64,000 nt of DNA from Caldifarciminota bacterium. Lineage in GTDB: Bacteria; Hydrothermota; Tepidihabitantia; B3-TA06. The DNA is taken from contig JAFGSK010000025.1 in the NCBI GenBank assembly GCA_016934635.1, forward strand, positions 1 through 64,000, written 5' to 3'. The notes under the pieces were generated by a model. It made no database searches and had not been told where the DNA came from. It saw only the letters and a list, made by a program, of their open reading frames with translations. Both the position numbers and the translations under genes were made by a program. This document shows, in pieces, positions 1-8,185 of this stretch (the first letter of the stretch is position 1; each line of letters starts with the position of its first letter).

Positions 1-173
1 GTCCCACACTTGGGGTCCCTGCTCCTTGTTATCCTTATAAGGATATTAGGCAAGCTTTTGGTTTTGTCAAGTGTTAGGCTGCATAAAACAATCCAATAAA
101 GCTAAATTGTTCTCTCTCAGATTACCGAGTCGTCAGAAAGAATAGTCAAGTTTTGAGTGTGGGATGCGCTGCC

Positions 174-201
174 TTGACCCAGGCAGTCTAAAGGATATAA
201 T
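174..201 (+). promoter_or_regulatory. sigma70-like promoter of the HEAT-repeat gene
   Basis: TTGACC at 174-179, a 16-bp spacer and a perfect TATAAT at 196-201. Transcription would start near 208, giving a leader of about 25 nt with GGAGG at 224-228, five bases before the ATG at 233. Bases 1-173 hold nothing else I can name. Confidence 0.7.
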
Positions 202-232
202 AAATGAGACATAATTCGAGTCTGGAGGCATT

Positions 233-1810
233 ATGTATTTACTTTTCATGCTGCTAATTTCTGCACCCGACTGCACCGAATTCGATCGCTGGGCGATGCG
301 CTCGATAGAGGATCGCCACGATTATTTAGATTCCCTGGATGAGGCAGACCATTCCGGGACTATCACTCGTCTAAGCGACGCCCTTGACTGTCCCTCGGAA
401 CAGACCAAAATGTTTGCCGCTGAAGCCCTGGGCTATATAGGCGATCCGGTTGCCGTCTCGGCCCTGATCGAGGTGTTGGAGGGTTCATCTGTCAACGCGG
501 CTTACGAGGCGGCATGGGCGTTGGGCAAGCTGGGAGACACCTCAGCCGTCTTACCTCTAATAGAAGCTTTACAAGGAACCTATACCCCGGTGCGCAGCCA
601 CGCGGCCTGGGCATTAGGAGAGTTGGAAGACCCTCGGGCCACACCCTGGTTGATGAAGGTCATTGACGATCCGGACAGACGAATCCGTGAACACGTGGTT
701 GGTGCCTTGGGTAAACTTGACGCCGAAGAGGCGGTACCCGTTCTCCTTGAACGTCTACCATCTTTGGAGGGATCGGAACGCAGCGCCACCCTGATTGCCC
801 TTGCCCGCATAGCCGATCCTCGCGCCCTTAAAGACCTCCAGGAAGCATCCGGAGACGCTTCACTTTCAGACAGGCCCATCCTGGTTGAAGCCCTGGGCAG
901 GATAGGGGATACTTCGGCCGTTCCTACCCTTCTTGCCTTGCTCAATGATTATAAATGGGATGTTAGGGCAAAAGCGGCCTGGTCTTTGGGACGGCTTGGT
1001 GATAGACGTGCTATCGATCTATTGCTTTCCAAGGCCTCAGATTCGAAACCGGAGGTCAGGCAGGCGGTGTTCGAGGCCTTTGCCAGATTGAATGCAGCCC
1101 AGGCTGAGGATGTACTGGTCAAAGCCCTTGCAGACGAGAACGATCTCTGTGTGATGCAGGCAGCAAGAACTCTGGGGGTATTAGGCAGTAAGAAGGCGGT
1201 GGAACCTCTAATTGGACTTATGTCCGATCCCGAGCCGCCGGTACGGGAGCAGGTTGCCTTCGCTTTGGGGGCCATAGGTGACGTTAGAGCCGCACCAGCG
1301 CTGCGGTCAAGGATGGGAGACGTGGCCTGGGAGGTCCAGGACGAAGCGGTTACCGCTATCGGAAATATGCGGGATACGGCCTCAATCTATGCCTTGCGGT
1401 ATTCGCTAAACCATACGTTCTGGAGCTTGAGGCTCGTTGGAGTTCAAGCCTTGGGAATGATAGGCGATTCCTCGGGGCTTTCAATGGCAGAGGCCCGCTT
1501 CAAGGACGAACATCCTGATGTCAGGCGATGGGCGTACCTAGTTGCCCTCAAGCTTGGTGGTGACTCCAAATCTATCCTCTCAGGGCTAAAAAAGGAAAAG
1601 GCCTCGGATGAGGTTCTGGAGATTGCCCAGGCACTTGCCGGAAAGAAGGGGTTTGAAGGCGAATGGACAGGCGAACTTACCGAGGAGCGTTTGGGTTTAC
1701 TCAAACTTCTTCACACCGAGGAAACCAAGGCCCTTCTGGATTCTCTGCCGGTTTCCAAGGATAATACGAAACTCCAAGAGCTCGTGATTATTACCCTCAG
1801 GCAGTGGTAA
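233..1810 (+). CDS. HEAT-repeat / PBS-lyase-like repeat protein
   Basis: 525 residues. After a short hydrophobic N-terminus (residues 1-12, possibly a weak signal sequence) nearly the whole protein is a string of roughly 31-residue HEAT-like units. The recurrent pattern is an LGD or IGD turn followed by an alanine- and leucine-rich helix pair, for example LGKLGDTSAV, LGRLGDRRAI and LGAIGDVRAA, running from about residue 60 to 460. Such alpha-solenoids are binding scaffolds; some relatives are phycobilin lyase-like, but nothing here indicates pigment biology. The last 60 residues lack clear repeats. The start is fixed by GGAGG five bases upstream and a good promoter at 174-201. It is monocistronic, facing the end of the hydrolase/L27 pair. 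The partner cannot be inferred. Confidence 0.85.
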   Translation: MYLLFMLLISAPDCTEFDRWAMRSIEDRHDYLDSLDEADHSGTITRLSDALDCPSEQTKMFAAEALGYIGDPVAVSALIEVLEGSSVNAAYEAAWALGKLGDTSAVLPLIEALQGTYTPVRSHAAWALGELEDPRATPWLMKVIDDPDRRIREHVVGALGKLDAEEAVPVLLERLPSLEGSERSATLIALARIADPRALKDLQEASGDASLSDRPILVEALGRIGDTSAVPTLLALLNDYKWDVRAKAAWSLGRLGDRRAIDLLLSKASDSKPEVRQAVFEAFARLNAAQAEDVLVKALADENDLCVMQAARTLGVLGSKKAVEPLIGLMSDPEPPVREQVAFALGAIGDVRAAPALRSRMGDVAWEVQDEAVTAIGNMRDTASIYALRYSLNHTFWSLRLVGVQALGMIGDSSGLSMAEARFKDEHPDVRRWAYLVALKLGGDSKSILSGLKKEKASDEVLEIAQALAGKKGFEGEWTGELTEERLGLLKLLHTEETKALLDSLPVSKDNTKLQELVIITLRQW

Positions 1811-2068
1811 CGAAAAAAGCTGATGCGGTAGAGAGGGTGGGGGGATTTTAAAATCAGTCCAGTATTAACAGTTTAGGCAATCAGTGGATGCCGCCGATTA
1901 ACTTCAACTACTGCGCAACAGGTTATTTTTGAATAAGCCTTCCTCAGGTGTAACTTCAGGTACTAGGAATTAGTAGATTAAGTGGGAAGTCTATGATCGT
2001 TTTTTAGGGTGCTTTCCAGGATTTATCGATTTCCCCAGGAACTTACAGGATAAACAGCTGAGATGTGG
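1811..2068. other. intergenic, nothing recognised
   Basis: 258 bases between the convergent ends of the HEAT-repeat gene and the UPF0173 hydrolase. I see no clear terminator hairpin with a T-tract, no convincing small gene and no member of the palindromic repeat family. Confidence 0.5.
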
Positions 2069-2728
2069 TTACTTCGCGTGGTCCAGGACGTGAATCTCGG
2101 TCTTTTCAGGCAGGTTTTCGGTTGAAACCTCGGTGTAGGTTTTTCCTTTAATAACCACGTTGGGCTTTCCGGAAAGGAACGGCTCGATCCCGGCGATAGG
2201 AAAGCCAAGCACCTTGGTTTTGTAGTGCATGGGGATGACTATACTGGGATTGATCTGATTGGTAAGCTTAGTAGCCTGGTCAGCATCTATGGTGAAGTGA
2301 CCACCGACGGGTATCATCAGAATGTCAACCTTGCCCAGTTTTTTAACCTGTTTATCTGTAAGAAGATGGCCCAGGTCGCCAAGATGACAGATACGCAGAC
2401 CCTCAGTTTCAATGACGAATACTGTGTTCTTCCCTCTATCGTCTCCCTGGTTTTCGTCGTGATAGGTCTCAAGCCCCGAGATCTTAAACCCTTCCACTTC
2501 GATAGGTCTGGTATTCCGGATAACCGTACCGGGTGATTGGGGCAGATTGGCAACGCCGTCGTGATCCGGATGTTCATGGCTCACTGTTACAACGTCTGCC
2601 GCAACATCGATCTCCTCGTAACCTACCGCTCCGTCGTAGGACCCTGAATCGTAAGGGTCGGTAATCAGTTTACGGCCATCTGAGGTTTCTATTAGAAACG
2701 CCGAATGACCCAACCATTGTATCTTCAT
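2069..2728 (-). CDS. UPF0173 metal-dependent hydrolase (metallo-beta-lactamase fold)
   Basis: 219 residues, the usual length for the UPF0173/UlaG-like family. The N-terminal strand carries WLGHSAF (His8), followed by the metal-binding motif HEHPDHDG at about residues 51-58, a GHFTIDADQA segment in the second half and the closing IPMHYKT histidine motif. Together these give the dinuclear metal site of a beta-lactamase-fold hydrolase. Physiological substrates of UPF0173 proteins are mostly unknown. It is probably cytoplasmic, with no signal peptide. The ATG at 2728 is preceded by GGGAG on the minus strand and lies 12 nt downstream of rpmA, so both are probably co-transcribed from the promoter at 3044-3071. 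Confidence 0.88.
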   Translation of the reverse strand: MKIQWLGHSAFLIETSDGRKLITDPYDSGSYDGAVGYEEIDVAADVVTVSHEHPDHDGVANLPQSPGTVIRNTRPIEVEGFKISGLETYHDENQGDDRGKNTVFVIETEGLRICHLGDLGHLLTDKQVKKLGKVDILMIPVGGHFTIDADQATKLTNQINPSIVIPMHYKTKVLGFPIAGIEPFLSGKPNVVIKGKTYTEVSTENLPEKTEIHVLDHAK

Positions 2729-2740
2729 CTCATTCTCCCG

Positions 2741-2998
2741 TTATTTTGTCGCTTCCACCACCACACGTTTTTTAGTTTTAGAAACGTGCTCGAAGCGGAC
2801 TACTCCGTCTCGAAGAGCGAATAATGTGTCGTCCTTTGCGCGTCCGACGTTACGCCCGGGCATGAACTTCGTACCACGCTGACGTACCAGAATCTCGCCA
2901 GTCTTCACTTGCTGGGAGGCGTAGCGCTTGACGCCAAGTCTTTTCCCACAACTGTCCCGGTTGTTCTTTGCAACACCGCCGCCTTTCTTATGTGCCAT
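2741..2998 (-). CDS. rpmA: 50S ribosomal protein L27
   Basis: 85 residues with the L27 signature from the start: MAHKKGGG, then [20 protein letters not shown] and a [15 protein letters not shown] segment. L27 sits at the peptidyl-transferase centre of the large ribosomal subunit, and its basic N-terminus reaches the tRNA acceptor ends. A strong AGGAGG lies just upstream of the ATG at 2998, and a promoter is visible at 3044-3071. The usual partner rplU (L21) is not upstream here; the preceding gene is an unrelated lipid-type operon on the same strand. There is no N-terminal extension needing cleavage as in Firmicutes. Confidence 0.97.
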   Translation of the reverse strand: MAHKKGGGVAKNNRDSCGKRLGVKRYASQQVKTGEILVRQRGTKFMPGRNVGRAKDDTLFALRDGVVRFEHVSKTKKRVVVEATK

Positions 2999-3043
2999 TT
3001 CTAAATTCCTCCTAAAAGTAGTAATTTTCCAATGTTTCGTTTA

Positions 3044-3071
3044 ATTCTAGTCAGGAATCACACGCTGTCAA
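3044..3071 (-). promoter_or_regulatory. sigma70-like promoter of rpmA
   Basis: On the minus strand TTGACA (3066-3071), a 16-bp spacer and TAGAAT (3044-3049). It gives a leader of about 35-40 nt carrying AGGAGG before the rpmA ATG. The remainder of the 2999-3313 gap (about 315 bases) shows no gene and no clear terminator for the upstream operon. Confidence 0.7.
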
Positions 3072-3313
3072 CGACTTGCCGGCAGTACAAATCCGGAACT
3101 TAAATATCACAATACATCTATGAGATAGGTGGTAAATTTGATGAGTTCTCTGTAGAAGGGTTGTATTGTAAAAAGAGAGTCTAACTTAGGTTTGAATCCC
3201 TTTATATGCGAACTTGTTGCCTTCCTGAGAACCGCTGATTACAGAAGCCTATCAATAAGCATGTGTAGGTTTTCTGTATCGATCCCAAAAGGGGTGGATT
3301 TTCAAACAGCCTT

Positions 3314-4381
3314 CTACTTGGGGAGGGAAGTATACACCTTCTGAAAAGCCTGCTTTACATCGTCTTTCTTAACCTCATCAAGTATGGTACATCGTCCCGG
3401 GCGGGTCGATGGCGCGCGTTCCAGAACCTTCAAGAATCCGTCGAAGTCAAGCCCCAGATCCTCAGGGGAGGCAATGAGCTCATTTCTGCGAAGAAACTCG
3501 GCCTGGGCCGACCACGAGTACTCGTCCTGCAGATATGACGTTAACACCGCAAACATGGCAACCTGCTCACCGTGCAGGCTCGGGCTATCCGGATACAATT
3601 CATCGTAGCCGTGGCTTAATAAATGCTCCGAGCCGCTGCACGGACGGCTCGTTCCTGCAATCCCCATAGCTATTCCCGAAAGCACCAGACCCTCGGCAAG
3701 AACGCGTAAAAACGAGGTATCTGCGAAATCAACGCGTTTGGCATCCAACATCTCGAAAGCCGATTTGCGCGCGAGAAGTGCCGCCACGGTATCGTAATGT
3801 ACATGGGTCTTATGATACGACATCAGCCAGTCGTTGGTTGCGGAGATGTTGGATAAAAGGTCACCAACCCCGGCTTTGAGGTTCTGAATTGGGGCAGTGG
3901 TAACCGCCTCCAGATCGACGAGAACGGCAGCAGGCATGTTGACTCCAACACTTCTGGACTCTTTACGGAAACGGATTACAGCAACCGGAGAACAGATCCC
4001 GTCGTTTGAGAGAGAGGTAGGTATACTGACGACAGGTAACATCCTTCTTGCTCCGGCAAATTTAGCTATGTCAATCACCTGACCACCGCCCACACCGATG
4101 AGTACGTCGGGACGGAAATCGTCTATGAATGTTTCAATTTTCTCCACCTCAGGATAGGTGTTGTTTTCTATTTCCTCTGTGTGGATTTTTTTCAGGATAG
4201 TTGAATTTCCAAATCCGGCAGCTACCCTGTCGGAGAGATGTCGGATGTTTGACATGGTCAGGATTAATGGGCGTAAAAACATAAGGTTCGTTTCGTTCAA
4301 AAGCTTACTTGCTGCATCTAAAAGATTATCATCAATCCTGACCTGTATAGGCAAGGATACATTGCTTCCGAATATTGGCAT
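3314..4381 (-). CDS. glycerol-1-phosphate dehydrogenase family protein (AraM/EgsA-like)
   Basis: 355 residues. It carries the NAD(P)-binding motif GVGGGQVIDIAKF (about 96-108), the family motif PTSLSNDGICSP (about 121-132), and three likely zinc ligands: Asp174 in GVGDLLSN, His253 in SEHLLSH and His270 in LHGEQVA. These are hallmarks of the family that reduces dihydroxyacetone phosphate to sn-glycerol-1-phosphate, the archaeal-type glycerol backbone, also made by AraM of Bacillus. The ATG at 4381 directly follows the stop codon of the nucleotidyltransferase (no gap). It is the last gene of a three-gene operon whose other members look like a CTP-dependent activator and a CDP-alcohol transferase, so the product may be activated as CDP-glycerol. 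A related dehydroquinate-synthase-fold enzyme with another substrate is possible. Confidence 0.85.
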   Translation of the reverse strand: MPIFGSNVSLPIQVRIDDNLLDAASKLLNETNLMFLRPLILTMSNIRHLSDRVAAGFGNSTILKKIHTEEIENNTYPEVEKIETFIDDFRPDVLIGVGGGQVIDIAKFAGARRMLPVVSIPTSLSNDGICSPVAVIRFRKESRSVGVNMPAAVLVDLEAVTTAPIQNLKAGVGDLLSNISATNDWLMSYHKTHVHYDTVAALLARKSAFEMLDAKRVDFADTSFLRVLAEGLVLSGIAMGIAGTSRPCSGSEHLLSHGYDELYPDSPSLHGEQVAMFAVLTSYLQDEYSWSAQAEFLRRNELIASPEDLGLDFDGFLKVLERAPSTRPGRCTILDEVKKDDVKQAFQKVYTSLPK

Positions 4382-5107
4382 CTAGGTCTCCATTTTTTCT
4401 ATCTCCCGTGCAACCTCGGCTGCACGGGCAAGGTCTTCATGGGTATCTATCTCGATCCAGGGTAGTCCGCCTGTGCTAAGGGAGTAAAGGGGACATGAAT
4501 CAAGAATCGCGTCGATTGCGTTCTCGTACCAAACACCAGTTTGCCCTTCATCCATCATCCGGTCAATCTGTGCGAACAAGGCTTTTGAGAAATCTTTCCC
4601 AAACCGGGCCAGACCGATGTACTCGCCTGCGCTTTGCTTCACGTGAAGGGTCTTGGAAATAGCAGTTATCCTCCCATCCGGGTCGGTTATCACCCTCATC
4701 TCCTCCTCTTTAAGAGGGTTAACATCGTCCACCATGAGAACGCTTTTCCTTCGATCCTCCAGAATATCTCTGGTAAGCCCCGCAGCAAAGAGCACGTCGC
4801 TGTTGAGGAGGATGAAATCTTTCCCTTCAAGTAACTCCCGGGCAAGCCACAACGAATAGATGTTATTAGTTGATGCAAAGACTTCATTATTGATGAATCG
4901 ACAGTTCGGAACCGCCACTTTCAGCTTCTCAGCCTTGTGTCCTGAGAGGAGGATAATTTCTTCATCGGTTATCCCTGCAGCATGTAAGCTGTCAATAGCA
5001 CGGCCGATGAGTGTCCGACCTTCCACCTCCAACATTGCCTTAGGTCGATCCAGGGTCAATGGATGAAGGCGACGGCCTTCACCTGCGGCTAGGATTATTG
5101 TTTGCAT
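4382..5107 (-). CDS. nucleotidyltransferase, probable CTP:alcohol-phosphate cytidylyltransferase (COG1213-like)
   Basis: 241 residues. The N-terminus LAAGEGRRLHPLTLDRPKAM is the nucleotide-binding loop with the catalytic lysine of GT-A-fold nucleotidyltransferases. The segment STNNIYSLWLARELL and the C-terminal WIEIDTHEDL match the subfamily that includes LicC-type phosphocholine, myo-inositol-1-phosphate and 2-aminoethylphosphonate cytidylyltransferases. Sitting between a CDP-alcohol phosphatidyltransferase and a glycerol-1-phosphate dehydrogenase, it most plausibly makes a CDP-alcohol, perhaps CDP-glycerol from glycerol-1-phosphate; that substrate is inference. It overlaps the upstream gene by 13 nt and touches the downstream gene, so translation is coupled. 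The Shine-Dalgarno is weak (GAGAAG). Confidence 0.82.
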   Translation of the reverse strand: MQTIILAAGEGRRLHPLTLDRPKAMLEVEGRTLIGRAIDSLHAAGITDEEIILLSGHKAEKLKVAVPNCRFINNEVFASTNNIYSLWLARELLEGKDFILLNSDVLFAAGLTRDILEDRRKSVLMVDDVNPLKEEEMRVITDPDGRITAISKTLHVKQSAGEYIGLARFGKDFSKALFAQIDRMMDEGQTGVWYENAIDAILDSCPLYSLSTGGLPWIEIDTHEDLARAAEVAREIEKMET

Positions 5108-5778
5108 TTCTTCTCTTTGTATAACCTGGTTTTGACAACGATAACAACGATCAGATACAGTATACTAGCACCCCACAGCACAGAAATAGGGATAAACGGG
5201 TGGAGCCAAGCTAAGAGAGGTCCAATCACCAGGATCAAGAATTGTTCGTCATAACCTGTATACAACTGTCCAACCCTGCGGATAAATCTACGCTCAACAG
5301 GTACTGCGGGTATATCCCATGCACCAAAACGCGGTGGTATATGGTGCCCGACAACGTGGTTGAGGTAATGAAAGATAACGCCCGCGCCGGTTGCAATACA
5401 CCAGATAAGTCCAAGTTCACGATAAACACCCCAGGTTAATGCAACAAGAGCTATCAGCTTACGGGCTAGATCTATCCTTGGATCGAGCTTACGACCAAAT
5501 TCGGTTTGTTTGCTTGTAAGTTTTGCAAGCTTGCCGTCGGTACAGTCTAATATCCATGAGAACTGAAAAAGCAGTGCAGCCCAGATAAGAGATATACCGT
5601 CACCTTGCCAAAAGAAGTAACAGGCAGCCAATGCCGGGACAAGACTGAGTATGGTTACGACGTTCGGGTGAACAGGGGTATGAGACAAGAGTCTTGCAAG
5701 TGGAATTCCGATTGGGTCGGCAAATAGAACAGTACTCCAGGCATCGGTTTCCTTGAGGAACTTTAGTTTTTCACCCAT
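5095..5778 (-). CDS. CDP-alcohol phosphatidyltransferase family membrane protein
   Basis: 227 residues from the ATG at 5778. The family motif is complete except for one conservative change: Asp-Cys-Thr-Asp-Gly, x2, Ala-Lys (usually Ala-Arg), x8, Gly, x3, Asp, x3, Asp, which binds the metals and CDP. Several hydrophobic helices flank it. These enzymes transfer the phospho-alcohol of a CDP-alcohol to another alcohol, making phospholipids or soluble phosphodiesters. A longer reading from GTG at 5814 would translate through the promoter itself: TTGACA and TAGACT lie inside that extension, five bases before the chosen ATG. I therefore place the start at 5778 and expect a leaderless mRNA. First gene of the operon. 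Confidence 0.85.
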   Translation of the reverse strand: MGEKLKFLKETDAWSTVLFADPIGIPLARLLSHTPVHPNVVTILSLVPALAACYFFWQGDGISLIWAALLFQFSWILDCTDGKLAKLTSKQTEFGRKLDPRIDLARKLIALVALTWGVYRELGLIWCIATGAGVIFHYLNHVVGHHIPPRFGAWDIPAVPVERRFIRRVGQLYTGYDEQFLILVIGPLLAWLHPFIPISVLWGASILYLIVVIVVKTRLYKEKKCKQ

Positions 5779-5783
5779 CCATA

Positions 5784-5811
5784 AGTCTATTGATACATAG
5801 TGTTGTGTCAA
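5784..5811 (-). promoter_or_regulatory. leaderless promoter of the CDP-alcohol operon
   Basis: Minus strand TTGACA (5806-5811), a 16-bp spacer, TAGACT (5784-5789), then only five bases before the ATG at 5778. No ribosome-binding site fits between. The start of transcription should fall at or beside the start codon. Confidence 0.7.
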
Positions 5812-5846
5812 CACGTAACTTGCGGGATTTTTCTCCTAGGTTTCAC

Positions 5847-5874
5847 TTGACATTTTAACCCTCCTCACTATTAT
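5847..5874 (+). promoter_or_regulatory. promoter of the outer-membrane lipoprotein triplet
   Basis: TTGACA (5847-5852), a 16-bp spacer and TATTAT (5869-5874). It diverges from the CDP-alcohol operon promoter, the two -35 boxes being 35 bases apart. The leader carries AAAGGAGG before the ATG at 5896, so this one is not leaderless. Confidence 0.75.
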
Positions 5875-5895
5875 CATTATTAAAAGGAGGTCGCG

Positions 5896-6558
5896 ATGCG
5901 GCATTTCGCAGTGTGCGTTCGGGTGGTAATGTTGGCGGGGTTGTTAAGTGTGGGATGCGTCTCCCCCTTTTACGGCACGGCGAGGATAGAGCCCGGGTTT
6001 CATGCGGATGCAGGATTAGGTTTTTCTCGCTTTATCAACGTTGATTGCGAATGGATGCTTGATTGCATAGGCCCCAGAGCAGATATGGAATTAAGATACG
6101 GGTTTAAGAATAATTTCCAGGTAAGTTCACGTTTCGGTTTAGGATTCGGATACACTAGTGTTCCCGAGTATATTCCGGTAAGTGAAGGACCCTATCTTCA
6201 AGGCGACCTGGCATTAGGTATCCAATACGCATATCCCTTAAGAAACCATACGCCTGCGATAAGATTTGAGGCTTCCTATGCACCGGGATTGGAAATGTTT
6301 ATATTCACTCCTACGCTTTTATGGGGGATTGGTCGAAACGAAAGCGTGACCCTGGGGGTACGTCCTGAAATTTTCTCAGGGGCTGAGGGTATACTTCTTG
6401 AGGTATTTTCAACAATCCATGTCTCACCAAGGTGGTCAATCTTTCTAGGTTTAGATCTTTTTTCAACTTTTACCGAGATCGGTAACGGATACCCAATTGC
6501 CTCGCTAGGTTTAGGCTACACTTTCGGGAAATTAGGAGGAAAAGATGAAGGTTTTTAG
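5896..6558 (+). CDS. outer-membrane beta-barrel-like lipoprotein, paralogue 1
   Basis: 220 residues. A signal peptide ends at a likely lipidated Cys21 (LLSVGC), followed by the motif CVSPFYGTARIEPGFH, which recurs in the third gene of the set. The rest alternates short amphipathic glycine- and aromatic-rich strands ending in LGLGYTFGK, typical of small outer-membrane barrels. It is the first of three tandem paralogues and overlaps the second by 14 nt. AAAGGAGG stands six bases upstream of the ATG. I recognise no named family; the function may be structural or pore-forming. Calling it a lipoprotein rests on the cysteine position, because the lipobox is imperfect. Confidence 0.7.
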   Translation: MRHFAVCVRVVMLAGLLSVGCVSPFYGTARIEPGFHADAGLGFSRFINVDCEWMLDCIGPRADMELRYGFKNNFQVSSRFGLGFGYTSVPEYIPVSEGPYLQGDLALGIQYAYPLRNHTPAIRFEASYAPGLEMFIFTPTLLWGIGRNESVTLGVRPEIFSGAEGILLEVFSTIHVSPRWSIFLGLDLFSTFTEIGNGYPIASLGLGYTFGKLGGKDEGF

Positions 6559-7150
6559 ATGGATTGTCTTAGTCGTAATCTCAACAGTGATTGCGAACTG
6601 TACAGGCCTTGCACCTATCTACGACACCGCCATAACCCATGAAGGCTTGACCGTGGGCGGCGGGGTGGGCTATCACCGCTACGAGGTCGAAAGCTCATCA
6701 GGGGCAATCCACATCCACGACGGCATGGAAGGAGTCCGCCCTGATCTCGCTGCAAGCTATGCATTCACCAACTGGTTCTCAATGACCGGTCGGGTAGGCG
6801 TAATAATCGGCAAGGATATACCGCAGGGAGAGCCTGTCCAGGAGCCCTCGTTTGGTCTGGGAGTCAAGTTTTCAACTCCGTGGAAGATTTTCAACATTTC
6901 GATGAGGGTTGAACCCGACTATCCGCGCCTCGTGTCTCTTACACCAATGATCGGATTCTCCACCCGGAAGGGACACGAGATAGTCACTTTAGGTCTGCAG
7001 ACCGCATTCGGTATAGCACCTACCGGGGCATTCATTAATCTGCATCCATTGAGCGGCACTCATCTTTTTGCCGCAGTGGGGGATGGAGAAGTCTGCTTCG
7101 GTCTGGGTTACGCCTATAACTTCGGGAGGAAAGAGAGGGAGGAAAAGTGA
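6545..7150 (+). CDS. outer-membrane beta-barrel-like lipoprotein, paralogue 2
   Basis: 201 residues. The signal sequence ends at Cys19 (IANC), followed by TGLAPIYDTAITHEGL, a divergent form of the CVSPxYxTAxIEPG motif of its neighbours. Repeated glycine/aromatic strands end in CFGLGYAYNFGR, the same C-terminal strand type as the first paralogue. It starts inside the end of the first gene, with GGAGG just upstream of the ATG, and its stop overlaps the next start by 4 nt. It is the most diverged of the three by motif. No function can be assigned beyond an outer-membrane location. Confidence 0.7.
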   Translation: MKVFRWIVLVVISTVIANCTGLAPIYDTAITHEGLTVGGGVGYHRYEVESSSGAIHIHDGMEGVRPDLAASYAFTNWFSMTGRVGVIIGKDIPQGEPVQEPSFGLGVKFSTPWKIFNISMRVEPDYPRLVSLTPMIGFSTRKGHEIVTLGLQTAFGIAPTGAFINLHPLSGTHLFAAVGDGEVCFGLGYAYNFGRKEREEK

Positions 7151-7794
7151 GGTGCGAGAGACGGATTGTTTTGGTCATTATGGTCGTATGTATTGCGGCT
7201 GGAGTTATGGGCTGCGTGTCACCGATATACGAAACGGCGGAAATCGAACCTGGGTTCCATCTAACAGGAGGCCTGGGTGTATCTAGTTACGGATTTTCAG
7301 CAGATGATTTCGGATTTTATGGTGTGGGACCAAGGGTTGATATTTTATGTGGATACGGTCTTGCACGTTGGCTGGATATTTCAGCCAGGTTAGGCGTAGG
7401 GGTAGGAACTGATTTGAGTGATTTTATGCCTCTTATAGACGGAGCAGCGGGTGCAAAGTTGACATATCAATGTAAATATGTGCAACCTGTGTTTAAGTTT
7501 GAGATTTCTCCGGTTTTCTATGCTCCGTGGCAATATTTTCCGTCTTTACTTTTAGGTATTAAAGGAAGAGACAGGAATGAGGTTGCTACTTTGGGAGTCC
7601 GAGTAATATTTACAGGAGAAAGTAGTTTTGAAGACATTATGAATAATATTGATATAATGGGAATGCTGCACTTCTCAAAAAGGTACACTGTGTTTGGAGG
7701 CGTTAATATTTCAGGATCAAGAGATCATTACGGGATTCCGATTCCCATGTCAACCCTCGGTATTGCCTATCGTTTCGATCATGGTAAGGATTGA
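7147..7794 (+). CDS. outer-membrane beta-barrel-like lipoprotein, paralogue 3
   Basis: 215 residues, GTG start overlapping the previous stop (GTGA) and preceded by GGGAGG. The signal sequence ends at Cys23 (GVMGC), then CVSPIYETAEIEPGFH, close to the first paralogue. The body alternates glycine- and aromatic-rich strands and ends with LGIAYRFDHG. As with its neighbours this suggests a small lipid-anchored outer-membrane barrel. The three genes form one transcription unit from the promoter at 5847-5874 and probably arose by tandem duplication. yraN downstream has its own promoter. Confidence 0.7.
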   Translation: MRCERRIVLVIMVVCIAAGVMGCVSPIYETAEIEPGFHLTGGLGVSSYGFSADDFGFYGVGPRVDILCGYGLARWLDISARLGVGVGTDLSDFMPLIDGAAGAKLTYQCKYVQPVFKFEISPVFYAPWQYFPSLLLGIKGRDRNEVATLGVRVIFTGESSFEDIMNNIDIMGMLHFSKRYTVFGGVNISGSRDHYGIPIPMSTLGIAYRFDHGKD

Positions 7795-7818
7795 ATTTAA
7801 GCCGTTGAAAAGTATCAT
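7791..7818 (+). promoter_or_regulatory. leaderless promoter of yraN
   Basis: TTGAAT (7791-7796), a 16-bp spacer and TATCAT (7813-7818), followed by six bases and the yraN ATG at 7825. The -35 box begins inside the last codons of the third lipoprotein gene. No Shine-Dalgarno is present. Confidence 0.6.
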
Positions 7819-7824
7819 TAACCC

Positions 7825-8184
7825 ATGAATCGCCAATCACTCGGTAAGCGCGGGGAAGAAGCTGCTGCGGAGTTTCTTCAGAACTCAGGCTACGGGATAA
7901 TCACCCGCAACTTCTACACCCGCTGGGGAGAACTCGATATCATCGCCCGGGACTCGGAAGAGATAGTTTTCGTCGAGGTGAGGACCAGATCCACCGCAGG
8001 CTTCATGACTCCCGGTGAGTCGGTCGACTACGCCAAGCAGGACCGGCTTCGAAATGCGGCCCAGACATGGCTGTCTGAACACTACCCTATTGAACCGCCG
8101 CCCTGCAGGTTCGATGTTATCTCTGTAATAATCAAAAAAGGTCAACCACCTGTCATCGAACACTTTACCAATGCTTTCCAGTGA
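7825..8184 (+). CDS. yraN: UPF0102 protein YraN, endonuclease-like fold
   Basis: 119 residues, standard for the family. Motifs in order: GKRGEEAAAEFL (about 7-18), NFYTRWGELDIIARD (about 30-44) and FVEVRTRS (about 50-57). The acidic and basic residues match the nuclease-like active site of the Holliday-junction resolvase-related fold. The cellular role is unsettled. It is commonly encoded near comM, as here, with only the broken kinase gene between. The mRNA appears leaderless, with the -10 box ending six bases before the ATG. Confidence 0.92.
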   Translation: MNRQSLGKRGEEAAAEFLQNSGYGIITRNFYTRWGELDIIARDSEEIVFVEVRTRSTAGFMTPGESVDYAKQDRLRNAAQTWLSEHYPIEPPPCRFDVISVIIKKGQPPVIEHFTNAFQ

Positions 8185-8185
8185 A

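Noticed and set aside
2225-2577. Open frames opposite the UPF0173 hydrolase
   Set aside because: Antisense shadows of a gene with clear catalytic motifs.
5779-5814. Longer start of the CDP-alcohol phosphatidyltransferase at 5814
   Set aside because: The added codons are the -35 and -10 boxes themselves.
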